Origin: Lithospermum erythrorhizon
Taxonomy: Eukaryota > Streptophyta > Magnoliopsida > Boraginales > Boraginaceae
Assembly: GCA_019722365.1 (NCBI GenBank)
Contig: JADFUC010001453.1
Span: 372,001-436,000, forward strand
Direction of reading: 5' to 3'
Length of the DNA: 64,000 bases
Shown: positions 36,640 to 49,379 of the stretch, one piece after another
Layout: each line of letters starts with the position of its first letter
How positions within the stretch are numbered: the stretch's first letter is position 1
Made by a program: the position numbers and the translations under genes
The notes under the pieces: model-generated
Seen by the model: the letters and a program-made list of their open reading frames with translations, nothing else
Told to the model about the DNA's origin: nothing
The model's database searches: none

Positions 36640-37233
36640 CCAGCTTCTTCGGAGTCGGCCAATCCTGGTGGCTACAAGGCGTGTGGTCGCGGATACCCCT
36701 CCATCATCAACCTCATATCATCTATCAAGGCCGGGTAAGACGATCAAACTCCCAAGACCCCCTCATACCGCAACTGCAAACATTTGCCTCATGCCTCGTG
36801 TTTAGCATCTCCAACAAAGCTTCGGACGGATGTTCCATGCAGAAAATTCCTCGCCGTCATGACATAAACTGGTCGCGCGGATAGGTTAGCCGCTTCATTA
36901 CCAGCGCCCATCCTTAATGGCGGCATCGTGACACTTGTTAAACTTCCACACATCATCCCTCACGAGCCTCCAAATTGCCGGGGAAACTTCCCCTTAGAAC
37001 GCAGAACACACCCTCCCATGATATACAACCCCGGCAAAGAATTCCATCAAGCTTTTCCGATCAAGTACTTTCCCGCTTACATGTATCATTTGCTTATCTT
37101 CCATAATGGGAACATTTTAACATTAACTGGAATATACGAGATGATCATGCCATATCGATGAGTTTATTCTCTTTTGGTAGCTCATATGTTCTATCATCAA
37201 TTCATCATACGCGTAAAATTAACCGAAACCCCA
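36640..37233 (-). other. coding-like stretch of unknown origin
   Basis: The - strand translates to several moderately long stop-free pieces in different frames. Near 36.95-37.08 kb they include LMEFFAGVVYHGRVC and WRLVRDDVWKFNKCHDAAI. Near 36.70-36.86 kb they include MEHPSEALLEMLNTRHEAN. Base composition is more balanced than in the spacers. I do not recognise the family, and it does not match the hAT parts expected at this position. It may be decayed coding sequence from another element or a captured gene fragment. Confidence 0.3.
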
Positions 37234-37527
37234 CTAATGTCGCCCATCACGCGACAAAAGCATGTATAAAAGTGCTCCTACCCCCACTATTACTGGCAAA
37301 AGATCTTGAACGACCTTCCAAACAATCTTTGAAGGCCGCTCAAATTGTGGAAGCGATACGCTATATGACTTCTTAGCCCTACTTACCTCATTGTTAAGAA
37401 TCTTCGCATAATCCTCCCTAGTCAACGGATACTTTTGCACCACCCCTCTTTCTACGTAATCATAGTATCCCGCCTCACTCATACCAAATGCCTGTGATAA
37501 ATCTTTGTTCCGTAAAACCGCTAGCGG
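37234..37527 (-). other. unrecognised 82-98 codon open frame
   Basis: An ATG at 37480-37482 opens MSEAGYYDYVERGVV, followed by KYPLTREDYAKILNNEVSRA and, near the C-terminus, the hydrophobic VIVGVGALLYMLLSRDG; the stop is at 37234-37236. The frame is also open upstream of the ATG (RNKDLSQAFG), so the coding segment was longer. Codon usage looks protein-like, and the C-terminal half could form one membrane segment. The protein family is unknown to me. It lies where the C-terminal half of the hAT transposase should be. It could be a captured gene fragment, part of another element, or chance. Confidence 0.3.
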
Positions 37528-37869
37528 ACACCATTAACATTATAATGCGCAACCATGCCCCCATCCAAATTAACAACCTTGCTTAATTATGAAATTGATC
37601 GACTATGCTCTGTGGTACCAATTACTAACAAAAGTCGTGAATTATATCAAGTTTGGTATTTGATAATAAGTCAAACAAAAATATTACCCGCTAATTTCCA
37701 TAATTTCCGCTTGATCAACGCATAATCCCGCCTCTCTTACATTTTCTTTCGGTTTATAACATTATCACCCCTTATTATTTCCCTCATTATTGCCATATCG
37801 GACTCTCTGAGTCGGACGGTGGGCGGTGGACGGTGACGGGAGGTTGTTTCTGCTTCTCTTTCTCATTCC

Positions 37870-38830
37870 CCGAAAGGTAACCTCCTCCTCGCCTTGAACA
37901 AAGGAAATAGAAGCAATTTTACATTCCATTTTAAGTGTCAATAGCTACATTATTTGCCGATGCATTATCAAAGGAAATAGAAGCAATTTTATTCAGTCAA
38001 TTATATTCCCTTTCTTCGAAAGCACACGTAACAATACCTTCTTGAAATTTGTACGTTGTTATGTTTAGCAATTGAGCTAAAATATATAATTCTTCTTTGT
38101 AACACCCAATCTATAAATATCAATCCAATGACATGTAACACACATTATATCAAAATTATCTAAACACCGATATCACTGGCCAAACAAACTTTCCAAGGCA
38201 AAGTATTCATCAATTCTACCTATAAGTTCTTTTGGATCTTTAAAATATTTGAAGGCAATACTACGCATAGTAGAACGGGATACGATGAGCTCAAGCTTAC
38301 TAGTCTTTGAATCCAATGAATAAACGCCTATCCATCACAAAAATTAAAAGGCAAATTACTACCAATTACAAATTCCCCATTGACTCCATTTTATAAAAAC
38401 TCATTAAAGCTAAAATTTCCAAAGGTTCGAGTATTAATTCTGTTGCTTGTACCGGGCTCCAACTGAACACTATCCTTAGTTATTTGATGCTTCTGTTATT
38501 TAAGTGTCTACCCAATGACCGGGTTCCACCTCGCTCCCTCCCGCTTTCCATACTAATTCCATCTTACAATATGTACAAATTAAGCTTTGTTTCACACGAC
38601 GCTATCAAAGTGGTTCCAAACTCATGAACTTTTTTTCTCTCTGGCTATTACTGTGATAACACTAGATTGAGAATTAATTACGGTGGGATCTATAAGTACA
38701 TCATCTTCTAAATTAACAAGGTTATTTGAATCAGCACTAATCGTCGCTAGTGGGCCATTATAAAAATGTAAACAACAAATTATAGCAAATAACAAGTTAA
38801 AGATAGAGAATACCGAATCCGAGCAAGGCA
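37870..38830 (-). pseudogene. hAT transposase remnant (N-terminal half)
   Basis: From 38.63 kb downward the - strand gives a BED-finger-like segment (VWNHFDSVV near 38.60 kb). A hAT core motif LPFNFCDG...FIHWIQRL follows near 38.3-38.36 kb. Then come KVCLASD and WVLQRRIIYF near 38.1-38.2 kb, and ASISFDNASANN near 37.96-38.0 kb, the DDE-type catalytic segment of plant RICESLEEPER-like hAT proteins. Stops and frameshifts are numerous. The expected zinc-binding helical and C-terminal dimerisation parts do not follow; unrelated sequence takes their place. Confidence 0.7.
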
Positions 38831-39843
38831 AGCCAAGATCGATTTAGACAAGTTCTAATTTAATCGAAATATACCACAATTGCTTTGACTATGATCAAGA
38901 ATACATATGATTATAAAAAGAAATTATTTAATTTCTATCAAGAATGCTTATGAATTATAAAAAAAAAAATTTGATTGTGTTCAGATCAAGCGAGGATTTG
39001 TGAGAAACAAGTTTGTGGTCCTCCATTTATGTAGAGGCCAATAACGGTGGAATGTCAAGAACTCTCGCTAGAATAAACGCACACGTCAAAGATAAACGTG
39101 GTAACGCTAGTTAACGATATAAACTAACCATTTAAGAAGTCAAACGCTACCAATGCTTGATCGACGCGTACGTTTTTATTCATAATACTAGCCGCTATCT
39201 CACCAACGCTCGAAATATAGCCGTTGAGATCAAACGCTACCACGCTTCGATCGTGACGCGTAACGCTTATTCTAATTTCAGAATCAGAGTTTAACGCAGA
39301 ACGCCGAAATTTGACGCTACTTTCACGCCAAGCCCCGAGACACTGCCGCTCGATAATGGCCCAAAAGATTAGGCTTGGGCCGGGCCGGCCCGTAGCACCG
39401 GGCCTTTCGAACTCCTGACGGGCCGCTCGATTCGCCCATAAAGTTCGGCCCCTTTGACACGTCTAAGATGGCTTATTATCATCTTTGAGTCATTCAAATT
39501 AAAATGAAGTTCAATTCAATTCTCTTTTTGCTAAGTTGAAATATGTCAAGGCGCGGCGAGAGAAGGCGTTAACCAGCTTCTTGGACGGGGAAATGTAATT
39601 GTGATGTGTTTTTGGTTCGGTTCGACCGGATTTTTCCTATTTTTTTGTGTGAAATCGACTTCATCGATTTTCTAATTTATACAAAACCATTTCGTACGCA
39701 AATTAATCTCGATTGATCGGTTCGGTTAAGGTCGGCTTTCGCGAGGTTTCGTTCGTTCGTCGGTTTTTCGGTTTTATTAACAAAATAGACTATTCAAACA
39801 CATTCACCAATTAATTTCACCAAATGCATGATTGTAAATTAAA

Positions 39844-39917
39844 ACAGAGTACTAATAATTTCAAATAAACAGAGTACTAATAATTTCAAATAAACAGAGT
39901 ACTAATAATTTCAAATT
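39844..39917. repeat. 25-bp tandem repeat, three copies
   Basis: Unit ACAGAGTACTAATAATTTCA plus five bases, repeated three times almost perfectly inside the hAT element. Confidence 0.9.
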
Positions 39918-40179
39918 AAAATAGTTTCAAACAAGCCACTAAACAAATTGCTTCTGAATAGTTGATCGCCAACATATCACATGTATGATATAACTTCTTG
40001 ACAAGTAGTTACTTGTTCATTGCACCATCATCTTCATTACCTACATCAAAATAGGCATAAAACACAAAACATAAATAATGAATAAAAATTGAAGAATATA
40101 ATTATTAGAACACCACCAATTATAAATGGATCATTTATTATTTATCATTCATTCTCCTTCTCTTTTTTTTCCACCTCTT

Positions 40180-42200
40180 CCACCACTCCTAAGGTATATT
40201 GGGGCCGATTTTAGCCAACTATGTGTGCAAATCAAAGCTTCAACAAGATCACGTAGTAACCTACTCCTAAAAAAGTGAACGATAACTCGTACTAAATCCA
40301 AATTTCTAAAAACAACGGCCGACATGTATACCAAAACATCTTTTGCAACTTTGAAAACTATAAGATACTTCTCGACTCTACCCTTCCACCATGCCAAAAT
40401 ATCGTTGAGAATCAATTAGCTCACAAGCTTCATTCAAATACTTATTCACTCTCAAGTATTCTCTCGCCTGTTCCCATCTTCTTCAAATGTTCGCATAATC
40501 TTCTCTTAAAAAACAAATGATCCCAAACTATCAAGTACCCAAACATGATCGATCACTTCCCACTTGATCATTACCATTCTCAATGCATTTATCACCATTA
40601 GTTTGCATATTTTCAAAGTCATACCGCTTTTAAACACCCAAATTAACACATCTTTCACTTTACCGGGCTATTTCGGCAAAGACAGACAAAGTTACAAGTA
40701 CTGTCTCAAGCACAACTTTTAATTTCAATTTATACCTAATCAAGTACAACAACCACATACAACAACAAATTTTGATTTTCTATTTTTTTCCAATATTTCA
40801 CAAGTTTTTTCTTTCATTCGGCTGCCATCGAGGACAAAAATTGAATCTTGCACTCGAGAAATATTTGAATTAATTTCATCATGCACACCAAGCTATCTCG
40901 ATGCAATTGATCGGCCAGCTACATATTTGAATCGAACTTCCAAAGTGACTTCATAAAAAAATTTCAAGAATTTCACAAAGTTTCTAGCATTTACAAAATC
41001 AAATTGAGTTGGAGGACTAATCCTCTTATCATAAGAGGATTTTGACTTACTGATTATCTCATCTGCCCCACAAATCTCTATCATCATCAACATTTGAGTT
41101 ATCAATGACAACCTTAAAGTACTTTTTTATATCGTAATCCATCCGAGCCATCCCTGTCAAATACATTTTCATACTTTTGGGTCACCTCTAACATTTCATA
41201 GTAGTTCCACCTAGTATCCACATCAAGTACTAGACATTTCTTATTAGTATTCTTTGTAAATGTCTTAGCATTATCAAAGGCTGCCTTTCTAAGAGGAGAA
41301 GACTTGACATACCTAACGACATTTCTAATTTTCAAAATTGATTCAGCATGTTCTTTCAACCCTTCTTTTACAATCAAGTTTAGAATATAATCAGCACATC
41401 TCACATGCATATGTCTATTCCCTAATATCTCATTTTTTCAATTTAATATTTTCCTTAAGAAATCAACAAGAGTATCAGCTGAGCCTAAGATTATCTATTG
41501 TTAGCGCTAAAATATCTTGTTTGAATCACCCAACTTAACAAACATTCCTCTATATATTTTCCAATTGTATCCCTTTATGATTCTCAACAACCTTTAAAGT
41601 TTATAATCTTCTTTTTCAAAGACCGTTGATCAACATAACGAAATAAGTGAGACACATATACTAAGTTTTGCATGAGGTCCAACACTGGTTAAACAAATTC
41701 TCTTACCCTCAAGCTCTTTTTTCAAATGTTTTTTCTCATTCTCATATAATAGTTACGCAATCATCTTCATACGCATTTACAAGTGAACAAATTTAAGTTT
41801 GCACAATCTTATTCATCAACCTCCTAAATCATTCCCCTTCAACCATCCTAAACGAAAGTGCTTACTCAATTTTCATGACCATTTCAAATTTTATTAACCT
41901 TTTAATTTCTTTTAAAGAAGAGCATTTACTAAAGTTCTTATCATTTTTAATAGTAAAATCATCAATTGCAGGCTGATTTTTATCAAGTGTGTACCTGTAT
42001 CCTTTGCATTTGTTCATCATTATATGATTCCTCATACCAAGAGCGCGTAGAAGTTGTTCTTTCCATGACTCGCATAGGTTCTGTAAACAATGAATGCATT
42101 TTGCCCGTGGGCGGATTGACCCCTCAATGAGATTTTTAAAATGCTTCCTGCCAAATTGAAGATTTCTTCCTCGATCCTCATTAACTTCACCCATCTTCAA
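40180..42200 (-). pseudogene. hAT transposase (BED zinc finger, DDE core, hATC dimerisation domain), broken
   Basis: Domains run from high to low coordinates. The BED-type finger is near 42.05-42.15 kb (KHFKNLIEGS, then AKCIHCLQ, ending in a CKGY-like partner). A DDE-core segment lies near 41.52 kb (DILALTIDN). The following HVRCADYILNLIVKEGL is near 41.35-41.41 kb, and DVDTRWN lies near 41.2 kb. An FLKFFYEVTLEV segment is near 40.95 kb. The dimerisation domain is at 40.18-40.41 kb (DILAWWKG...AKDVL...LVEALICTHSWLKS). This matches plant RICESLEEPER/Ac-like transposases in order and spacing. Scattered stops and frameshifts mean no complete enzyme is encoded. Confidence 0.85.
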
Positions 42201-43109
42201 TTTTTATCACCGTTTTTCTCATTCGATTATCATTTACTTTACTTTTCGAGCTGAGGTTATTCAGCAAAAAATAATCATAAATTAAATCAAAAATTATATT
42301 CTAAATGTAAACATAAAATAAACAAAACAAAGTATTTTTTTTTCACCAACATGCTCTAATAGAAACATAAAATAAATAAAGTGAGGTCATTTTTTCCTCC
42401 AAACATATTTTTAAGCTACAAAACAACATTATACTTGGCATGTAAGATCAAGAATTGAATCATTGTCAAGAACTCAAATTACATAAGAATAATTTATGTC
42501 TAATTAATAACTAACCAAATCTTGTGGAGTAGATGCATCAATCTCCTTTTCATCCATGAGGTAAAGTTTTGATTATTGTTGGCTACGGTAGAAATGTAGA
42601 ATTAGGTATTGGGTATACATTTTTGTTTGATGAATGTTAGATTGTTTGTCTAGTTTATTACGGAGTAGGTATTAGTTTCTCTATTCAATTAGCATTTAGC
42701 ACTGATATATTAGCTCGGGACTCCTAGTTAATTTCTGTGACCATCTATTAGTTCGACTTCTAAATTTTACTAATGTTTCTTTAGCTTTAATAAGCTTTAG
42801 ACTTTTAGATTAGATATAAATATTTAAAATTAGTATAATAATTTTTGTAAAAACTTAAAATTTAAATGAAAAAATTAAAGATATCATATATATATAAATA
42901 TTTTAAACAAAATAATATATAGTCGGTTCGGTCGACGGTTTCCGGGTTCGTTCTGTGCGAAACCGAAACCGAGCAAATTTTTATCGTATGATTTTTTTAC
43001 CATTTCGTTCGGTATTTTTTTTTCCAACCATTTCTAAAAAATTCCGTTTCTGCTTCCTGTCATTTATTTTTTCGGTTTTCAGCGAACCGAAAACATCCCT
43101 AAATGTAAT

Positions 43110-44893
43110 AATGAGCTAAGAATAATATACAAATAAAACTAAGATCGTTAGGTCAAAATATTTTATTATTCTAAACTCCAAAACAACTTCAGCCACTTGT
43201 TTCCTTAATTTCACAGGAAAAAGAACTTCGAAATAAAAGCTTTAAGATATCCTATTACCAATTGCAAAAGCATCTGATTCTGGTAAGCTCAATGATATGA
43301 TTGATTAATTGTCAAAAAGATGACACTCAATAATGGGAAGGATAACATTAATAACAAAATAGTATCAGTCCTTGATTAGAATAATGTATATACATTGATT
43401 TTATTATTTACTACCAAAAAATATTTTTTAATGGATGTGATGACTAAGTGATCGATGACAACCGAATTCATTATATAATTTGAGTAATTATTTTTATTAA
43501 TACATGTTAAGAATTCATTGTATGTGAATATCCATCCTAAAACTAATGGCTAATGATAATGTCAGAACAATTTTGATGTTGCCAGAACAAAAAGTTATAA
43601 AATGTCTATCTTGTCCCTACTAATCAATTGTTTAGCCGTTGATTGAATCTAAGTATGTATCATAACACCAATTGCTTTCCTTTTTGTGGCACTAATATCA
43701 TGCACAAAGAAATGATTAAGCAGCAATTCTTATTTATTTCCATAAATTTTTTTGAAGTACTTTATGAATCTTCATATCATCGTGAGCATTTTGATAAAAA
43801 TCTCAAGCCATCAACATTATTAACTCATTTAAAAGAGTGATAAAATAGATGAAGATGTTGAAAGTTATACAATATCTTATTTATTTATTTTGAAACACAT
43901 TAATGTATTCTATCAAATTTTTTAACACAAAATATGTTTTGATATGTTCATTAAAAAAATGACGATGATGATGTTCGAGATTATTACACAGATCAGCCCT
44001 TTCTAGTTGTGCAAAGATAATAGAGAATGATTACTACGAAGAAATTAAATTATGTTCATTACATAGAAGTTGAATGGAAAAGGTGTGCATATATTATTTG
44101 GAAACCATAATAGGGTGTAAATTAGATTAGGTGATTGATCTTTGCAATATACGTAGTTATAAGCATTAAATCGGACCTTCAAATTTTTTGAAGGAAATAC
44201 TAGTAGGGTTAATGTTGGTATTTTGTTGAATTTTGCTCTGATAATATGATTTTTGATGTGGCATTATCGCCAGCAAAAACTAATTTGAGGTAATTGGAGT
44301 TACCTAGGACCATTTAATCTATCATTTGTCATATTAATATGGGACGAGTCCTTCCTTAATACAAACTAGCATATTCGATTTTCGATGATCAGGTTGGCAA
44401 AATTCGTTTAAATTATTATTTATAATATCATATTAAAAATTCATGGAATTTCATCCTAAATTAATTATCAATAGTTTTGAATAGGTAGGAACCATTTAAA
44501 AATATGTATTCATAGATATATGTAACTAAAAAATATGAGAATAAAAACTCGAATTTGATGTCGAAGAAGTAGTATGAATGCAAACCTAGGAGAGCAGATC
44601 ACAACCGCATGCTAAAATGAGATCTTATTCGTGCAGAAGTGAAAGAAAAATGAGCAAGTATGCCAAATTGCTTGCTTTAAGAGCTCAGATTGGTTGTCAA
44701 CTTGACGGAACAAACTACCAAATAGCAAAATAACTTATTCATCATGCAGAGATCTGGGTTGTTATCATTATCTTTCAAACGGAAGTTGCTATATTTAGAA
44801 AATGGTCCTACATTATACATTTATACTTCGTTCAATATGCGTCTCCAAACTTTATATGCATCATTTAGATTGATTGGTTATTAATGACTTACT
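43110..44893. other. gene-free AT-rich spacer
   Basis: No gene, RNA or clear transposon end was recognised. The open frame at 43643-43840 (+) resembles no known family. Confidence 0.5.
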
Positions 44894-44929
44894 CACTACT
44901 ACTACTACAAAACAGGGCAAACGTGACGT

Positions 44930-45330
44930 CCGATATCGACATCTCACCGACGCTACCTTATTTTGGCGTCGGTCAAGTGTCGGGATCGCACTGACTCCTA
45001 TTTTTCGATGCTAATATAATTCCCGAGGCTAAGGTTCGGGCTTCCCGACGCCAAACCGACGCGTAGTTTTAATTTTGGTTTATTTAATACCGACGTCATG
45101 TCATATTTTACTTCATTATTGATTTATTTAAAACCTACACCAACCGACGCCATCTCATATTTTAGTTTATTTTTTATTTATTTAATACCAACGCCAAACT
45201 GACATTGAATTTTGTATTTAATTTATTTTATACCGACACCAATACTTGGATAAAATGTTTTGAATCCCGACGCTAATACCTGGATATAATAGTTTGAAGC
45301 CCGACACCCCACCGACGCTATGATGATAAA
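44930..45330. repeat. subterminal CCGACGCC repeats of the CACTA element
   Basis: The octamer CCGACGCC or a one-base variant (CCGACGTC, CCGACACC, CCAACGCC) recurs about ten times at irregular 20-60-bp spacing. Similar blocks occur at 49.38-49.46, 49.80-49.89 and 54.53-54.57 kb. CACTA transposases of the TNPA type bind such subterminal repeats; that these particular motifs are binding sites is inferred. Confidence 0.7.
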
Positions 45331-46299
45331 TTTTGAAAAAAAAATAATGCAGCCGGGTATCGCAACATTCGTAAACCGCATCACAATACCAAAAATCGAC
45401 AAACAATACCCAAACATAAACACAACAATACCCAAATATAAACACAAACAATAAATATCAACAAAATAATATAAAAATTAATTTCTTTTATTTTGGGTTT
45501 GACTATTTTTTCTACAATAAACAAAAACATAATCATAAACAATAACACAAACATTAATAATAAACAACAACATAAAAATTACCTCTTTTCTTTTTGGATT
45601 TGACAATTTTTTTCCTACAATAAATAAAAAAAATTAAACAAAGTAAGAATATTAGTAGACAAATGATAATATAAAAAATGACAAATAATAAAAAAAATAA
45701 ATAAAACGAAATAACTTTATTATCAAAGTTAAGAAAAAATGAAATTGGCATGAAGCTACCTATTTCAATTTCTACCTACAAAATTAAACAAAATTATAAG
45801 ATTAGTAGACATAAAAATAAAAATCAAACAAAATAAATAATGAACGTTGTTTCTCGTGATTAATTAAGAAGGTTAGGGTTTGAAAGCGATTACGTGATTG
45901 GCGTTTATATAGGAGGAGGTTGGAATTCTCGAAAATCAAGCCAGACCGACGTGAACCCGACACCGAATCTCGACGGCCACCGTATTGTTCCCCCGAAATA
46001 GAATTCCTCCGAGCTCCATACATCGTTATCCGGTAGTCCGACTCGCATCAAGATCACTATCGCTGGCTGGCCCCAAATCATCTTCAATAACAAATTCAAA
46101 TATTCCCTCTCAGAACGATGTCAACATCGCTGAATAATGGATCAACAACCGGAGGGAGGTCAAGTTAGCCTTCCTCGAAAGATATCTTCGATTTAAAACC
46201 GACACATCAACATTTCGTGATATGAGTCCAATCAACTCGATAAAGTGGTCATCTCTTGAAAGCATTCGCCTTCATCGCAACACACCACCGCTTATGCCT

Positions 46300-48650
46300 C
46301 TACCACTGCATGTAACGAAGATATAGTATTAATTTTGCTGTACTTCGCGACGCTAATAAAGCGGGTCATCTTTAGAGGCTCGCTTTGTGTTTGATTTGAA
46401 CACCTATCCTCGGATATATCTCAAGATCCACCTGCTGCTGTCAAACCACAACACTTGAAGAAAGTACAACTTCATCACATACGTAGTCGCATTTAATACC
46501 CTAAATCTCTATGACCCCATAATAATCAACATGATCATCATCATCATAGTAGGGAACCTTTGACACAACCTGCTATTATAAGTGATCTTAAGTTACTACT
46601 CCACCCTACCTAATGTCGAAGTAGTAGCCATTGACGAATAGCCCTGGTGACTTCATGTAATTTCAGCAGTCGGACCACTTGTAAGTATCCTACGCAGCAA
46701 CCGGCTCCATATTATTCCGTATATAGTTGTAAAATCATGTACTCGAAATTTTTGTCCACGCTGTGATTTATTTGTTCCTCCATAAACTCAGCGCAACTCT
46801 TCAACCCAATCATGGTACACGCGTGACATGTTATTTATTTAGTTAATAATTATAATTATATTCAAATTCATTTATTTCCAACATTGGTCAAATATACACT
46901 TACTGCATGGGTATTCCTGCATTTCGAGCGTGTCGCACGTAATATACGAACGGTAGGTCGTATTTGTTCGCGAAATATAAATGTCAATGTTTACCCCAAC
47001 GTGCCTCGCCCCGGGTAACGAAACACCGCAAAGTAGATGCTGCCTCCCGGTTCATTTGGTGCCATCGCGCTTCTCCCGTGACGATTTAAGTCGGTTTCAA
47101 TCCCTTCCTCGATGTACACCGAACAAAAGTCTCAAATCTCTTTGACTAAATACGCCCGTGATATCGACCCTCCTTCAACACGTGCCTTTGTCTTACCATT
47201 TTCTTCAATCCCAAGAATCTACAAATATTTAGAAGGTTAGTTAAATAATTAAATATATAAACCAGTATTGAACATATATTAATAAAGTCAAATACTCACG
47301 ACTCAAACGGGTACATCCATCTATACTGCAAGGGACCTTCATTCAACGCTTCATAAGGCAAATGTATTGGTAGGTGCTCCATCACATCAAAGAATAACAC
47401 CACTTTGTTATCTCCATCTTGCAAATTATCTCAACAATATTACGTGTGAGCTCTTCCACACGTTCCACATTAAGAGTTGTTGCTGAAATGTCGAAAAGCA
47501 AATAACACCACTGCTATGGTTTTCCATATCTCGATCGAGCAAGACATGACTATGCTACAAGTAGTAATTTCTCAGATAATTATATGCAATATCAGTGTGA
47601 CTTTTTCACCACTGTCTACATTTCGCCAAGACATCTCAAAATGTTTGAAGCTGCATCCATCGTAATTTGAGACGTGCTAACCAACTCCTGAACTCTTCTA
47701 TTACGCCGCCAAGCTAAAGTATACAAAGCCTTTGGTTTCGTCTCTCCTCCCACGAATGTCTTGCATATGCATTTGGGGTCGAGAACAATAAGTCTCGAGG
47801 CTCGAATCCTTTGTCCCTTCATTGTCTTTCGCTTTTTCCCTGAACATCCATTACAGTGTGTAATCCATTTTCACCATTGTTCTTCTCTCAGATGCATGAA
47901 GTCAATGTTGTGCCCGATTTTGTTTGTCGAATTAATAACTCAAATCCCAGAATATACTCTTCTTGTATCACGAAAGCAAACAATATACCTCGGACTCTGT
48001 TCCTCGCGAGACGCCCGCCTATGCCCAAACACATCGTGATCTAACGTAAGATACGAGATTATATACTTTACCCCAAGAAGTCGCTCTTTTGTTGCACAGC
48101 CTAACAAGTCTCTGTCTTGAAAATGTATTTCGCATCCTATATCGATGTCCGACAGGAAGAAAAGGACGGTGGCAATCAAACCATTAAAATTTCCGACCCG
48201 CTTGTAGTCGAAAAGATTGAGTATGCTCCATACAATACGGACAAGCTAATCTACCATGTGTGTTCCATCCAGATAACATGTCGTATGCAGGAAAATCGCT
48301 AATCATCCACATCAAAGCAACTCAAGATAAGTTGAAATTCTCCCCGCTTCCTTCCTTAGACCCATCGAATGTCTCTCGGCACTGAAGATGCTACAACTTC
48401 TTCAACACATCAACCGTGGGTCGGAGAAAATATCTATCTCTCCCCGAATTTTGGCTCGGGGTATACCCAGTAACAAGAACATATATGGTCTTTCCATGCA
48501 CAATCTCGCTGGTAAATTATGCACATGATAATAATAACCGCCAACATAAATATCGAGGTCCAAACTTGCCAAAATGACTAAAACCATTGGTAACACAAAT
48601 CGACGCGAACATTTCTACCATGAAAAATCGATATGTTACATCAAAATGTG
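46300..48650 (-). pseudogene. TNP2-like CACTA transposase remnant
   Basis: From high to low coordinates the - strand shows VILASLDLDIYVGG, then NLPARLCMERPYMFLLLGIP at about 48.46-48.52 kb, which corresponds to the 'NLPPWLCMKDPFMFLSLLIPGPK' block of TNP2. Next come a segment rich in catalytic-core homology at 47.94-48.18 kb (GCEIHFQDRDLLG) and, near 47.1 kb, the C-terminal segment EGGSISRAYLVKEI. Further down, near 46.8 kb, CAEFMEEQ may belong to the following DUF4216-like part. Stops and frameshifts interrupt it throughout, so it cannot supply transposase. Confidence 0.7.
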
Positions 48651-49379
48651 TTTCCAAGCCGCTTTCCATCCCTCAAAGGCCATCTACCCATCATCCGTCT
48701 GGGTCTTCGATGGTGCCATTTCATGTCCCCGCGCTTTCTTCCTTGACATATACAATCGTTAAATGATAAAGCACCTAGATATATATCAAAAACCTTCGCA
48801 ATCGCTTACGCTCTTCCTCCCCTTCCTTCCTCATATACCTACTCTCTCCACAAAACCGAAATCCTCCAACGCTTCATCCTCTTTTAAAACAACATACAAT
48901 TATTCACAAACATGAATTTTTGTTTAGGCAAGAACAAAGCACTAACAATCTTTTTTGCCTCATGTAAATCATTCGAATGTTCTCCTTTATTAGGGCAATA
49001 CCGCTTTGATTAAAAGAAATCCAATTTGAAAATAATATTGTCATGGATATTTGCGACTCAGACTTTAGACTAATCAAGTGTGTTGTCACTGATAACTTAG
49101 TAAATTTAGTACAACCATCTCATAACGGCTGGTTTACAGCCCCCATCAAGTCATATAGATGCGTTTTTGTTGTATTACTTGATCTTCTCTCTAATCTCGG
49201 CTTGTTCTTCACAGCACCCCCAAATTCAAATCTTGTTTCCCAAATGCATTTATGTTTAAACCATTATGCATATATTGGTTCCCCAAATCCAACATTAAGA
49301 TGTTCCTACTACATCGTGAAACATTGCGAGAACATACAATCTCGCCATGGTACTCCAAGATGTAATTCATTAAAAAATA

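Larger units (their letters stand above)
35880..39465 (-). mobile_element. hAT-superfamily element with subterminal repeats
   Basis: The right end, read on the - strand, is TAGACGTGTCAAAGGGGCCG, a typical hAT terminus followed by GGCCC-rich sequence. Related subterminal units (AACGCTACCA...GACGCG...ACGCTTAT) occur on the left at 36231-36270 and on the right at 39139-39182 and 39230-39275. Between them, the - strand encodes a decayed hAT transposase. The left terminus could not be fixed (somewhere near 35.88 kb), and no 8-bp target duplication was found, so the left end is probably damaged. Confidence 0.65.
39600..43101 (-). mobile_element. hAT transposon with exact 8-bp target duplication
   Basis: The element is bounded by AATGTAAT at 39592-39599 and 43102-43109, a perfect 8-bp duplication as hAT elements make. 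Imperfect terminal inverted repeats are TGTGATGTGTTTTTGGTTCG on the left and, on the other strand, TAGGGATGTTTTCGGTTCG on the right. Both subterminal regions are rich in GGTTCGG/AACCGAA motifs. At 3.5 kb it has the length of an autonomous element, but its transposase on the - strand is broken. Confidence 0.85.

Noticed and set aside
45218..45451. Overlapping 74-77 codon frames on the - strand
   Set aside because: Two overlapping frames of biased composition over the CACTA subterminal repeats; neither looks like a protein.
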